Notes under the pieces: model-generated | What the model saw: only the letters and a program-made list of their open reading frames with translations | Databases searched by the model: none | Told to the model about the DNA's origin: nothing | In this document: piece by piece, positions 44,033 to 53,495 of the stretch | How positions within the stretch are numbered: the stretch's first letter is position 1 | How the letters are laid out: every line of letters starts with the position of its first letter | Assembly: GCF_017599385.1 (NCBI RefSeq) | Contig: NZ_JAGFPK010000001.1 | Span: 1,541,399 to 1,605,398 of the forward strand | Source of the DNA: Ciceribacter sp. L1K22 | GTDB taxonomy: Bacteria > Pseudomonadota > Alphaproteobacteria > Rhizobiales > Rhizobiaceae | Direction of reading: 5' to 3' | Length of the DNA stretch: 64,000 bases | Translations under genes and position numbers: made by a program

Positions 44033-45295
44033 ATGAGACGTGTCGTTATCACCGGGACCGGGATGGTATCCCCCTTGGGATGCGGAACGGAAGTGACGTG
44101 GTCCCGGCTTCTGCAGGGGCAGAGCGGTGCTCGCCTCGTGACGGAATTCGAGGTCGATGACCTCCCCGCCAAAATTGCCAACCGCATTCCTGTGGGCGAT
44201 GGAAGTGACGGCACGTTCAATGCCGATGACTGGCTGGAGCCCAAGGAACAGCGCAAGGTCGATCCCTTTATCATTTATGCGATCGCGGCCGCCGACATGG
44301 CGCTGGCCGATGCTGACTGGCACCCGCAAACGGATGATGACCAGATTGCTACCGGCGTTCTGATTGGCTCCGGCATCGGCGGAATCGAGGGCATTGTCGA
44401 GGCTGGATACACGCTGCGCGACAAGGGCCCCCGTCGTATATCGCCATTTTTCATCCCGGGCCGCCTGATCAACCTCGCCTCTGGCCAGGTTTCGATCAAG
44501 CACAAGCTGCGCGGTCCCAACCACTCCGTTGTCACCGCATGCTCGACGGGTGCCCACGCCATCGGTGACGCCAGCCGTTTGATCGCTCTCGGCGATGCCG
44601 ACGTGATGGTGGCCGGAGGCACGGAGTCACCGATCAGCCGTATATCGCTTGCCGGCTTTGCCGCCTGCAAGGCGCTGTCCACGGCCCGTAACGACGAGCC
44701 GACCAAGGCGTCGCGTCCCTACGATCGCGACCGGGACGGGTTTGTCATGGGCGAAGGAGCGGGCGTTGTGGTTCTTGAAGAACTCGAACACGCGAAGGCA
44801 CGCGGCGCGAAGATCTACGCCGAAGTCGTCGGCTACGGACTGTCGGGCGACGCGTTCCACATAACCGCTCCGTCTGAAGACGGTGAGGGCGCCTACCGCT
44901 GCATGACGATGGCGCTGAAGCGCGCGGGCCTGGGCGCCTCCGACATCGACTATATCAACGCCCATGGCACTTCGACTATGGCCGACACGATCGAGCTCGG
45001 GGCCGTTGAGCGCCTTGTCGGCAATGCCGCGTCGAAGATCTCAATGTCGTCCACGAAGTCCGCGATAGGGCATCTGCTCGGAGCGGCGGGGGCGGTCGAA
45101 GCCATCTTCTCCGCGCTCGCGATCCGTGACAATGTCGCTCCTCCCACGCTCAATCTCGATAATCCCGACGTCGAGACGGCGATAGACCTTGTCCCGCATG
45201 TGGCGCGCAGACGCGACATCAATGTTGCGCTGTCGAACTCATTCGGCTTCGGCGGTACCAACGCTTCACTCGTATTGCGTCGCTACGAAGGTTGA
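44033..45295 (+). CDS. fabF: 3-oxoacyl-ACP synthase II
   Basis: Elongates acyl-ACP with malonyl-ACP. The 420-residue condensing enzyme has the Cys in T-A-C-S-T-G-A-H-A-I-G, the two histidines in N-A-H-G-T-S-T and S-A-I-G-H-L-L-G-A-A-G. The start at 44033 (MRRVVITGTG) is the family start; the in-frame reading to 44000 is an extension. Follows acpP after a terminator, so it should have its own promoter or depend on read-through. Confidence 0.95.
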   Translation: MRRVVITGTGMVSPLGCGTEVTWSRLLQGQSGARLVTEFEVDDLPAKIANRIPVGDGSDGTFNADDWLEPKEQRKVDPFIIYAIAAADMALADADWHPQTDDDQIATGVLIGSGIGGIEGIVEAGYTLRDKGPRRISPFFIPGRLINLASGQVSIKHKLRGPNHSVVTACSTGAHAIGDASRLIALGDADVMVAGGTESPISRISLAGFAACKALSTARNDEPTKASRPYDRDRDGFVMGEGAGVVVLEELEHAKARGAKIYAEVVGYGLSGDAFHITAPSEDGEGAYRCMTMALKRAGLGASDIDYINAHGTSTMADTIELGAVERLVGNAASKISMSSTKSAIGHLLGAAGAVEAIFSALAIRDNVAPPTLNLDNPDVETAIDLVPHVARRRDINVALSNSFGFGGTNASLVLRRYEG

Positions 45296-45411
45296 CGAGC
45301 GGCCTGCGGGCTGCGCCGGATTGTGGATCGCTCCCGTCGAGGCTGGCCGAACCGGTATTTTGCCGCAATGCTCGGCGAGACAGCGGAGCCGATTACTTTG
45401 AGAGGACTGCC

Positions 45412-46605
45412 GTGACCGATAACAGTCAGAACGATGGGATCCAGTTTGGCCGAACCGGTGATGCACCGCGGCCGGCGAGCGGACCCATCATTCCGAAGTC
45501 GCCGACAGAAGCGCTCCGGCCGGAACGCGTTCCGCAGCCGCCGCGTCGCTCCCGAAAGGCGCGCAGCCAGTTAGTCATTTTCCTGAACTTCCTGATGACC
45601 TTGGCGGTCGCCGTTTGTGTCGTGGCCGTCGCTGGCTTCTACTATGTCATGTCCGCCTATCAGGAGCGCGGACCGCTCCCGACCAATGCCCACTTCGTCG
45701 TGCAGAATGGTGCAGGCCTTGCGGCCATCGCCAACAGTCTCGAGCGCAACGGCCTGGTGTCGGACGCGCGTATCTTCCGTTATGTCACGGCGACCTACCT
45801 TCGTGACGGCGAGACGCTGAAAGCGGGAGAGTACGAGATCAAGGCGAACGCCTCCATGAAAGAGATCATGGAACTGCTGAAATCAGGTAAGTCGATTCTG
45901 TACGCCTTCTCGGTGCCCGAGGGACTGACTGTGAAGCAGGTTTTCCAGCGCTTGGCCAACGACGAGATTCTGGAAGGTGAGGTGCCTGAGGACTTGCCTG
46001 CGGAGGGCAGCCTGCGTCCCGATACCTACAAGTTCTCCCGAGGTACCACCCGCGGCGAAATCGTCCAGCAGATGCTGGCGGCGCAGCAGCGGCTTGTCGA
46101 CGACATCTGGGAGCGGCGCGATCCGGATCTGCCGATCAAGACCAAGGAAGAGTTTGTGATACTCGCCTCCATCGTCGAGAGGGAGACCGGCAAGGATGAC
46201 GAGCGCGCCCATGTGGCGTCCGTATTCATGAACCGCCTGAGCAAAGGCATGCGCCTTCAGTCGGATCCCACCATCGTCTACGGTTTGTTCGGCGGTGACG
46301 GGAAGCCTTCTGATCGTCCGATCTATCAGTCGGATCTGAAGAAGGAGACCCCGTACAATACCTATGTCATCAAGGGTCTTCCGCCAGGACCGATCGCTAA
46401 TCCAGGCAAGGCCGCGCTTGAGGCTGTGGCGCAGCCGTGGAAGACCGAAGACCTGTATTTCGTGGCTGATGGCACCGGAGGGCACGCTTTTGCAGCGACG
46501 CTTGACGAGCACAACGCCAACGTCCGCCGCTGGCGCAAGATAGAAGCCGAGCGCGGCGTCGACCCCGATGTGGTGGTCGAGGCCGGGAGCGAAGACGCCA
46601 ACTGA
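45412..46605 (+). CDS. mltG: endolytic murein transglycosylase
   Basis: Cuts nascent glycan strands and so ends peptidoglycan chain growth. The 397-residue protein has one N-terminal membrane span (about 50-72), then the YceG domain with the catalytic Glu in I-L-A-S-I-V-E-R-E-T (near 255) and the C-terminal N-T-Y-x-x-x-G-L-P-P-G-P-I motif. The start is GTG at 45412, supported by AGAGGA five to six bases upstream. The leader between fabF and this gene is 116 bases. Followed by yicC and gmk. Confidence 0.93.
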   Translation: MTDNSQNDGIQFGRTGDAPRPASGPIIPKSPTEALRPERVPQPPRRSRKARSQLVIFLNFLMTLAVAVCVVAVAGFYYVMSAYQERGPLPTNAHFVVQNGAGLAAIANSLERNGLVSDARIFRYVTATYLRDGETLKAGEYEIKANASMKEIMELLKSGKSILYAFSVPEGLTVKQVFQRLANDEILEGEVPEDLPAEGSLRPDTYKFSRGTTRGEIVQQMLAAQQRLVDDIWERRDPDLPIKTKEEFVILASIVERETGKDDERAHVASVFMNRLSKGMRLQSDPTIVYGLFGGDGKPSDRPIYQSDLKKETPYNTYVIKGLPPGPIANPGKAALEAVAQPWKTEDLYFVADGTGGHAFAATLDEHNANVRRWRKIEAERGVDPDVVVEAGSEDAN

Positions 46606-46624
46606 TACGGGAAGGGAACCTGCC

Positions 46625-47515
46625 ATGACGCTGCAATCCATGACCGGCTTTGCCCGCAGCGAAGGCACCAGTGGGCGCTACCGCTGGGCGTGGGAGTTGC
46701 GCTCCGTCAACGGCAAGGGTCTGGATGTGCGACTTCGCCTGCCGTCCGGCATGGAAGGCTATGAAGCCGAGGCCAAGCGTCTCGTGTCCGAGAAGTTCTC
46801 CCGCGGCAATCTGCAGGTCTCGCTGACCGTGTCCGTGGCCGAGACCAGGATCGAGGCGGTGCTCAACCGCGACGCGCTGGCGGCTGTCCTGGCGCTGCGC
46901 GAGGAAATCGGACCAGAGCTTATCGATATGGCGCCGATGAAGCTGGACACGCTCATGGGCATTCGCGGTCTCGTCGAGTTGCAGGAAGCCCCGGACAGTG
47001 ACGAAGCCGTCGAAGCGCGAGAAGCAGTGATCCTTGCAGGCCTGGCCGACGCAGTCGATTCTCTGCGCCTGATGCGTGAAGGCGAGGGCGAGGCATTGAA
47101 AACCGTGCTCGCCGCTCATGTGGATCGCATCGAAGAACTGACGCGCACCGTCGAGCAGGATCCATCCCGCACACCTGCTGAAATTATCAGGAAGCTGGAG
47201 AGCCAGATATCCGCCCTGATCGACAGCGCCCCGTCTCTTGATCGTGACCGTCTCCATATGGAGGCGGCTTTGCTCGCCACCAAGGCCGATCTGCGCGAGG
47301 AAATCGACCGGCTCAATGCCCATGTTTCTGCCGCACGGGAACTCCTGGAGAAGGGCGGGCCGATTGGGCGCAAGCTCGATTTCCTGGCGCAGGAATTCAA
47401 TCGCGAATCGAATACTATCTGTTCCAAGTCGAATTCTGTCGCTGTCACGGCGGCCGGCATCGAACTGAAGGTCGTGATCGACCAGTTCCGCGAGCAGGTT
47501 CAAAATCTGGAGTAG
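46625..47515 (+). CDS. yicC: YicC/YloC family endoribonuclease
   Basis: A 296-residue protein. M-T-G-F-A-R near the N-terminus, [12 protein letters not shown], and the C-terminal [21 protein letters not shown] are the family hallmarks. YicC proteins act as endoribonucleases (known from E. coli and B. subtilis studies). The gene is 20 bases after mltG and two bases before gmk, the usual pairing. Confidence 0.93.
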   Translation: MTLQSMTGFARSEGTSGRYRWAWELRSVNGKGLDVRLRLPSGMEGYEAEAKRLVSEKFSRGNLQVSLTVSVAETRIEAVLNRDALAAVLALREEIGPELIDMAPMKLDTLMGIRGLVELQEAPDSDEAVEAREAVILAGLADAVDSLRLMREGEGEALKTVLAAHVDRIEELTRTVEQDPSRTPAEIIRKLESQISALIDSAPSLDRDRLHMEAALLATKADLREEIDRLNAHVSAARELLEKGGPIGRKLDFLAQEFNRESNTICSKSNSVAVTAAGIELKVVIDQFREQVQNLE

Positions 47516-47517
47516 TT

Positions 47518-48165
47518 ATGGCGACGGGGCAGACGGGGGCGATCGAGGTCGCCAGGCGGGGACTGATGCTGGTGATTTCCTCCCCCTCAGGGGCGGGAAA
47601 ATCGACGATTGCGCGCACTTTGCTTGAGAAGGATCGCAACATCGGCATTTCAGTCAGCGTCACGACGCGCGAACGGCGCCAGAGCGAGATCGAAGGCGTG
47701 CACTACCACTTCGTCTCCAAGCGGGAATTCGAGCGCCTCAGGGATTCAGACTCGCTGCTCGAATGGGCCGAGGTGCACGGCAACTTCTACGGCACCCCGC
47801 GTGAACCGGTCGAACGGGCCATGTCGGACGGCCGGGATATGTTGTTTGACGTCGACTGGCAGGGTGCCCAGCAGATGCAGGACAAGATGGGAGCGGACAT
47901 TGTCTCGATCTTCATCCTTCCGCCCACGATGGCCGAGCTGCAGTCCCGCCTTCATCGTCGTGCGGAGGATACCGAGGAGGTTATCCAGACGCGCCTTGCA
48001 AATTCGCGGGCGGAGATCGCCCATTGGCGCGAATACGATTACGTGATCATCAACGATGATCTCAACAACGCCTTTGACGCCGTTCAGTCGATCGTAAAGG
48101 CCGAGCGCCTGCGCCGGGATCGTCGGCATGGGTTGTTCGATTTCGTAAACGACCTTGTAAAGTAG
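47518..48165 (+). CDS. gmk: guanylate kinase
   Basis: Phosphorylates GMP to GDP. The 215-residue protein has the P-loop [10 protein letters not shown] (near 20-29) and the GMP-binding T-T-R-x-R-R, Y-H-F and D-V-D-W-Q-G motifs. It starts two bases after the yicC stop, with GGAG close by. Confidence 0.95.
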   Translation: MATGQTGAIEVARRGLMLVISSPSGAGKSTIARTLLEKDRNIGISVSVTTRERRQSEIEGVHYHFVSKREFERLRDSDSLLEWAEVHGNFYGTPREPVERAMSDGRDMLFDVDWQGAQQMQDKMGADIVSIFILPPTMAELQSRLHRRAEDTEEVIQTRLANSRAEIAHWREYDYVIINDDLNNAFDAVQSIVKAERLRRDRRHGLFDFVNDLVK

Positions 48166-48256
48166 CGCACAAGACTAGCCGTCAGGTTGTGGCTGAATAT
48201 TTTTCTGCCTTTAAAATTCAATTTAACTAAAGTTAAACATAATACGCGCACAGATT

Positions 48257-50473
48257 GTGTCGAACTTATCGCTCGACCTGATGGGGGACAACGTGCGCCT
48301 TATCGATATTCCCGTGAAGTGGCGGTTGCTGGCGGCGCTGGCAGTGCCTTTGGCCGCTGCAGCGACTCTTTCCTATCTGCAAGCCGTGACGACGTTTCAA
48401 AGTTACAGAGATGCGAAACATCTGCAGGATGTAGGATCCGACTTGGCGGTTATTGGCGATCTCGTCCACCAATTACAGGGCGAACGTGGTATGACAGCCG
48501 GCTTTTTGAGCTCCAAGGGACAGAAGCTCGGCAAGGAGATGATGGCCATGCGCGAGAAAGCGGGCCCACAACTCCAATCGATGAACACGGTGATCGACCA
48601 CATTTCAGCTGAGGGAGATCCGGCTCTCATCCGTCATGTTGACACCATCCGTACCGAGCTTGCCATGATCGCTGACATTCGCGGACGGATCGACAGACTG
48701 GAGGTGGAACGGGGCGAAGCCTTTGCCTACTACACCGGAACGATCATCCACCTCATGAATCTCTCGCGAGAGTTTTCCCTGGCAGTAACGTCCAAAAGCG
48801 TGACCGGCAAGCTGGTCGCCTACAGTCTGCTGATGAACGCGAAGGAGGTGGCCGGACAGGAGCGTGGCATGGGCAATGGCTATATCACCGCCGGCGCCTT
48901 CGATGCGAAAACCTATCTTCAGTTTATCGGTCTGCACGGCGCCCAGCTGGCGCTTCTGAACCAGTACATAGAGCTCTTGCCAGAAGATGTGCGCCCGCAG
49001 TTCAAGGCCGAGATCGAGAGTGAGGATGCGAGGAAAGTTCAGGAATATCGGAGCCGGATGCTGTCACTCGAAGCATCCAGGGATCTTTCCGGGCTTGACG
49101 CACGGGAGTGGTTTGACTTCACCACCCGGCGCATCGAACACCTCAAGGAAATCGAAAACGAAACGTTGGCCGGTATCATAGAGGATGCCAAAATTTTGGC
49201 CGATTCCGAGTTGCGGCACCTTCTTGTTGTCGTGTCGATCGTCGGCGGCGGTTTCGTGCTTGCGTTTCTCATGACCGGCTCGTTGACCTATACCGTGGTT
49301 CGCCCTCTTGGCATGCTGACGGACGCTGTGCAGCGGCTGGCGGCGGGAGAGGTTGACGTGCATCTGATCCACTCCGAGGGCAAGGACGAGATTGGTCGCA
49401 TGGGACAGGCGATCCGTCAGTGCATCGCGAACTCGGAGGAACAGGCGGCGCGCGAACGTGAGGAGGAGCTTCGACAGATCGCGGCGAAGCAGGCGCGTGA
49501 GCGGGAAGCCGAACAGGAGCGGGCCCTGCGCGCCGAACAGATCAGCTTCGCTGTGGATCAATTGGCCGGAGGGCTGGACGCGCTTGCCGCCGGCAACCTC
49601 GGTTACCGGGTAAACCGCTCCTTCGCGCCGGACCTCGATGCATTGCGGCAGAATTTCAACAGTTCCATGGACAGGCTGCTGGACGTCATGTCGACGATCA
49701 GCGACGGGACGCGGACAATTCACGGTGGAACCAAGGAACTGCAGCAGGCAGCGAACAGCCTCGCTCAACGAACTGAAAGACAGGCCGCCGCCCTTGAGGA
49801 GGCCTCCGCCTCGCTGGGAGAGGTTACCGGCACTTTGAGAGACTCCGCCAAGCGTGCGGAACAGGTCGGCATGCTGGTCGGGCGGGCGACCGTGGATGCG
49901 CGTCGATCCGCCGAGGTGGTGGTGAGCACCGTAGAAGCCATCGGCCAGATTGAGCAGTCTTCAGGCCAGATCAGTCAGATCATTGGCGTCATCGATGAAA
50001 TTGCTTTCCAGACCAATCTTCTCGCGCTGAACGCCGGCGTCGAGGCGGCTCGCGCGGGCGAGGCAGGAAAGGGATTTGCTGTCGTCGCCCAGGAAGTCCG
50101 AGAGTTGGCCCAAAGATCGGCCAGTGCCGCGCGTGAGATCAAACAGCTCATAGAGCGCTCGGCGCGCGAAGTGAAGGCAGGCGTTGATCTCGTTGGCGAG
50201 ACGGGCCAGGCCCTAAAGGGGATCGAGGAACATGTTGCGCGCATCAACGATGAAGTGTCCGCGATTGTCCGCGCCACGCAGGAACAGTCGGCGGCACTCG
50301 GCGAAATCACGGCCGCGATCAACCAGATGGATCAGGTGACGCAGCAGAACGCGGCGATGGTCGAGGAAACGAACGCCTCAACCCATGGGCTCGCGACGGA
50401 GGCGGATCGTCTGAAAGAGCAGGTGAGCGTGTTCGACATCCGGACCGCACCGCCTTCGGCGCAGGCTGCCTGA
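48257..50473 (+). CDS. methyl-accepting chemotaxis protein with NIT sensor domain
   Basis: A chemoreceptor-like protein of 738 residues. A membrane span near 24-42, a periplasmic helical domain (about 55-310) resembling the nitrate/nitrite-sensing NIT domain (G-E-R-G-M-T-A-G-F near 75-83), a second span (about 322-345), HAMP, a coiled region rich in E-R-E-E-E, and the MCP signalling hairpin with [20 protein letters not shown]. No CheR-tether pentapeptide is seen at the end. Start is GTG 48257 by frame, but a GTG at 48293 with GGGGGA four bases upstream is a real alternative. Confidence 0.88.
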   Translation: MSNLSLDLMGDNVRLIDIPVKWRLLAALAVPLAAAATLSYLQAVTTFQSYRDAKHLQDVGSDLAVIGDLVHQLQGERGMTAGFLSSKGQKLGKEMMAMREKAGPQLQSMNTVIDHISAEGDPALIRHVDTIRTELAMIADIRGRIDRLEVERGEAFAYYTGTIIHLMNLSREFSLAVTSKSVTGKLVAYSLLMNAKEVAGQERGMGNGYITAGAFDAKTYLQFIGLHGAQLALLNQYIELLPEDVRPQFKAEIESEDARKVQEYRSRMLSLEASRDLSGLDAREWFDFTTRRIEHLKEIENETLAGIIEDAKILADSELRHLLVVVSIVGGGFVLAFLMTGSLTYTVVRPLGMLTDAVQRLAAGEVDVHLIHSEGKDEIGRMGQAIRQCIANSEEQAAREREEELRQIAAKQAREREAEQERALRAEQISFAVDQLAGGLDALAAGNLGYRVNRSFAPDLDALRQNFNSSMDRLLDVMSTISDGTRTIHGGTKELQQAANSLAQRTERQAAALEEASASLGEVTGTLRDSAKRAEQVGMLVGRATVDARRSAEVVVSTVEAIGQIEQSSGQISQIIGVIDEIAFQTNLLALNAGVEAARAGEAGKGFAVVAQEVRELAQRSASAAREIKQLIERSAREVKAGVDLVGETGQALKGIEEHVARINDEVSAIVRATQEQSAALGEITAAINQMDQVTQQNAAMVEETNASTHGLATEADRLKEQVSVFDIRTAPPSAQAA

Positions 50474-50510
50474 GCGAAGTCTATGTCGAATGTCCGCAGA
50501 ACGCCGTTGG

Positions 50511-51341
50511 TCAAAGTAGATTAGCGAGCCTTACGAACTCTTCGACCGAGAGTGTTTCCGCCCGGCGCGCCGGATCGATGTCCGCCTTGAGGAGCAACGC
50601 CTCGCCGCCGAGCGGTTTCAGGCTCTGGCGGAGCATCTTGCGGCGCTGGCCGAAGGCGGCGTGCGTCACTCTCTCGAGCTTGCCCGCGTCGCACGGCAGT
50701 GGCGAGGGGCGCGGCACCAGATGCACCACTGTTGACGTCACCTTCGGCGGCGGCGTAAAGGCCTGAGGCGGAATGTCGAATGCCATGTGCGCATCCGTCC
50801 GCCAGCCACAGAGAACGCCGAGGCGGCCGTAGTGATCGTCGTCCTCCTGTGCCACGATGCGCTGGCCCACTTCCTTCTGAAACATCAGCGTCAAGGACTG
50901 CCAGAAAGGTGGCCACCGACCGGGAAGGAGCCAGTCGATGAGCAATTGCGTGCCGACATTATAGGGGAGGTTCGCGATGATCTTCACCGGCTCTTCGGCT
51001 GGGACCAAGGCTGCAAAGTCGGTTTTAAGAGCGTCGCCCTCGATCACGTCCAGCCGTCCAGGATAGTGACCAGCAATCTCGGCAAGCGCCGGCAGGCAAC
51101 GGCTGTCGCGCTCGACAGCGACAACCTTTTTTGCACCCAGCGCCAGAATGGCGCGCGTCAGCCCACCAGGACCGGGACCGACCTCGAATACCGTCACGCC
51201 TTCCAGCGACCCGGCGGTACGCGCAACCTTTTGCGTCAGATTGAGGTCGAGCAGGAAATTCTGGCCGAGCGCCTTACGGGCGTCGAGCCCGTGCCGCGCG
51301 ATGACATCGCGCAGCGGCGGCAATCCATCGAGCGCCGCCAT
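50511..51341 (-). CDS. rsmA: 16S rRNA (A1518/A1519) dimethyltransferase
   Basis: Dimethylates two adenines near the 3' end of 16S rRNA. The 276-residue protein has the SAM motif [12 protein letters not shown] and the catalytic N-L-P-Y-N-V, plus G-Q-N-F-L-L-D near the start. Its ATG overlaps the pdxA stop by one base, giving tight coupling. Last gene of the lptF-lptG-lptD-surA-pdxA-rsmA group. Confidence 0.96.
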   Translation of the reverse strand: MAALDGLPPLRDVIARHGLDARKALGQNFLLDLNLTQKVARTAGSLEGVTVFEVGPGPGGLTRAILALGAKKVVAVERDSRCLPALAEIAGHYPGRLDVIEGDALKTDFAALVPAEEPVKIIANLPYNVGTQLLIDWLLPGRWPPFWQSLTLMFQKEVGQRIVAQEDDDHYGRLGVLCGWRTDAHMAFDIPPQAFTPPPKVTSTVVHLVPRPSPLPCDAGKLERVTHAAFGQRRKMLRQSLKPLGGEALLLKADIDPARRAETLSVEEFVRLANLL

Positions 51342-52366
51342 CAGGACGTTGCCACTGTTCGACCGGTGATGCTGTCGGCCAGCTTGAGCGCCGCGATCAG
51401 GCTGTTCGGTCTGGCTATTCCCGTTCCCGCCAGGCCGAACGCAGTGCCGTGATCGGGCGACGTGCGAACGAACGGCAGGCCAAGCGTCACGTTGACCGAC
51501 TCGTCGAAGTCGAGTGCCTTGACCGGAATGAGCGCTTGATCATGATACATACACACGGCGACGTCGTAACGTCGGCGGGCATCATCGTGGAACATCGTGT
51601 CCGCAGGTAGCGGCCCGAATGCGTCAATGCCGAGATCGCGCACCTTCATCACGGCCGCATGGACGATATCTTCGTCCTCGGTCCCGAGCGCGCCGCCTTC
51701 ACCCGCGTGGGGATTGAGACCCGCGACCGCCAGCCTTGGAGAAGCAAGTCCAAAACGGCCCTTGAGATCGGCCGAGACAATGCGGCAGGTTTCGACAATC
51801 GCATGCTCCGTCAGTGAACCCGGCACATCCTTGAGAGGAATATGCACGGTCACGGGAACAGCCCTGAGCTTGGGCCCGGCCAGCATCATCACGGGTCGAT
51901 AGGCTTCATTCGTTCGCCGGCTTGCCAGATCCGCCAGAAATTCGGTGTGGCCCGGAAACTTGAAGCCGGACTCGTAAAGGACGGATTTTGCAATGGGATT
52001 GGTCACGACGCCGCGCACCTTGTCCTCCATGCAGAGGGCAACCGCCGTCTCGATCGCAGCGATGGTGGTTTTTGCGGTGGCCACATGCGGCTGGCCGGCG
52101 ACCACGTCGATATCGCCACGTAGCGGAAGAACGGGCATGGCACCGTCAAACACGGCGGTCGTTTCGTTTACGTCCGTTTCGTGGATCGGCACATCCAGCT
52201 CCAGCTGGCGGGCACGAACTGCCAACACTGCAGGATCGCCGATATAAATAAAGGGCGGGATCGCCTTCTCCCGCCTCTGACGCCACGCCATCAAGGCGAT
52301 GTCGGGGCCGATACCTGCGGGGTCCCCTTGGGTGAGGGCGAGGGGACGGTCTGAGCTGGCGGCCAT
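51341..52366 (-). CDS. pdxA: 4-hydroxythreonine-4-phosphate dehydrogenase
   Basis: An enzyme of the DXP-dependent pyridoxine pathway. The 341-residue protein has [10 protein letters not shown] at the N-terminus, the substrate-binding G-H-T-E-F (near 140) and the zinc histidines in [13 protein letters not shown] and M-Y-H-D-Q. Next to surA and rsmA, a common grouping. Confidence 0.95.
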   Translation of the reverse strand: MAASSDRPLALTQGDPAGIGPDIALMAWRQRREKAIPPFIYIGDPAVLAVRARQLELDVPIHETDVNETTAVFDGAMPVLPLRGDIDVVAGQPHVATAKTTIAAIETAVALCMEDKVRGVVTNPIAKSVLYESGFKFPGHTEFLADLASRRTNEAYRPVMMLAGPKLRAVPVTVHIPLKDVPGSLTEHAIVETCRIVSADLKGRFGLASPRLAVAGLNPHAGEGGALGTEDEDIVHAAVMKVRDLGIDAFGPLPADTMFHDDARRRYDVAVCMYHDQALIPVKALDFDESVNVTLGLPFVRTSPDHGTAFGLAGTGIARPNSLIAALKLADSITGRTVATS

Positions 52367-52387
52367 ATGCTGTCTTTCAGTCGACGA

Positions 52388-53335
52388 TCAGCGATACACG
52401 ATCTGCGCTTTGCTTCGCAGTTCTTCGATATACTTCTCGGAATTCGGATCGTCGCCCTTTTTCTCCTTGCCGATATCCTCGGCACGGAACACTACCTCTG
52501 CCGCAACATCGTCCGAGACCTGGCGCTGATTGCAGATCGCCAGATACTCGACGCCTTTTTCGGTGACGCGCGTGGCGGTCGTGCCGTTCGACGCCTTTTC
52601 GATCAGCGGCTTCCACTCGTCCGGCAATTCGGGTGCCATCACGCGGCCAAGATTGCGGATCGAGACATCCAGGTAATTCCGGGCAAAGTCCATGGCCCCG
52701 TCGCAGCCGGGGAACTTGGAACGCGATGCTTCCGCCTCGGCCTTACGTTTGCCGGTGATCGCATTCCGTTTCGATGCGGGCACGACGAAGATGACCTGCT
52801 TGAGGAAGTACTCGGTCGTCACCGGCTTCTGCTTGTTCTCAAGCATCTTGGCAATCACGTCCTGCTTGCTCAGTCCACCCGCACGTCCGCCGTAGCGGGC
52901 GTTGACGAGGCGAGGCCAGCTCATCTGCACCGCGAGGAATGACTTGAAATGCTCCACGCCGACACCGGCCTGTCCGAGGATTCCCGCCATCTGCTTCGGA
53001 GAAAGCTTGTTGGAGGCGGCGAAACGCTCGAAAGCCTTGTCTACTTCGGTGACGCTGACGGATGCGCCAACACGGGCGATCTCCTGCCGCTTCAGCGCTT
53101 CGGTGACAAGTTCCTCCAGCGCCAGCTTGTTCAGATTTCCGCTCCGGCGCTGCAGGCGCAGGAATGCTGCACGCTTCGCCACGTCGCCGCTCGTGATCGC
53201 GGTCTTGTTCACAACCGCCCTGATCTGACTCGCAGCCACAACAGGCGTCGGTACGAACGCCACGGAGGAGGCGACCGACACGGCCAGGAAAGCAGAAAGG
53301 ATCGCCGCGCTCACGCCCTTGCGTCCATTGATCAT
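52388..53335 (-). CDS. surA: periplasmic chaperone SurA-like
   Basis: A 315-residue exported protein with a signal peptide ending near residue 35 (V-P-T-P-V-V-A-A-S). The N-terminal SurA_N pattern I-R-A-V-V-N-K-T-A-I-T-S-G-D-V is clear. It is shorter than E. coli SurA (428 aa), and I see no complete parvulin pair, so it is a short SurA-type chaperone that helps outer-membrane proteins such as LptD, two genes upstream. Position between lptD and pdxA supports the call. Confidence 0.88.
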   Translation of the reverse strand: MINGRKGVSAAILSAFLAVSVASSVAFVPTPVVAASQIRAVVNKTAITSGDVAKRAAFLRLQRRSGNLNKLALEELVTEALKRQEIARVGASVSVTEVDKAFERFAASNKLSPKQMAGILGQAGVGVEHFKSFLAVQMSWPRLVNARYGGRAGGLSKQDVIAKMLENKQKPVTTEYFLKQVIFVVPASKRNAITGKRKAEAEASRSKFPGCDGAMDFARNYLDVSIRNLGRVMAPELPDEWKPLIEKASNGTTATRVTEKGVEYLAICNQRQVSDDVAAEVVFRAEDIGKEKKGDDPNSEKYIEELRSKAQIVYR

Positions 53336-53495
53336 CGAAAACCCCTTGCATTGCGTGCCAATTCACTGATGAACGTCATCAGCCGGGCACGGCGAGTATA
53401 ATGTCACTCTCCGATTGCACAATCCTTTGGGCAAAACAATGACATGTGACCCTTAAGGCGTAACGCGATCGATCAAGCCTGTATCCGCAGCCGGA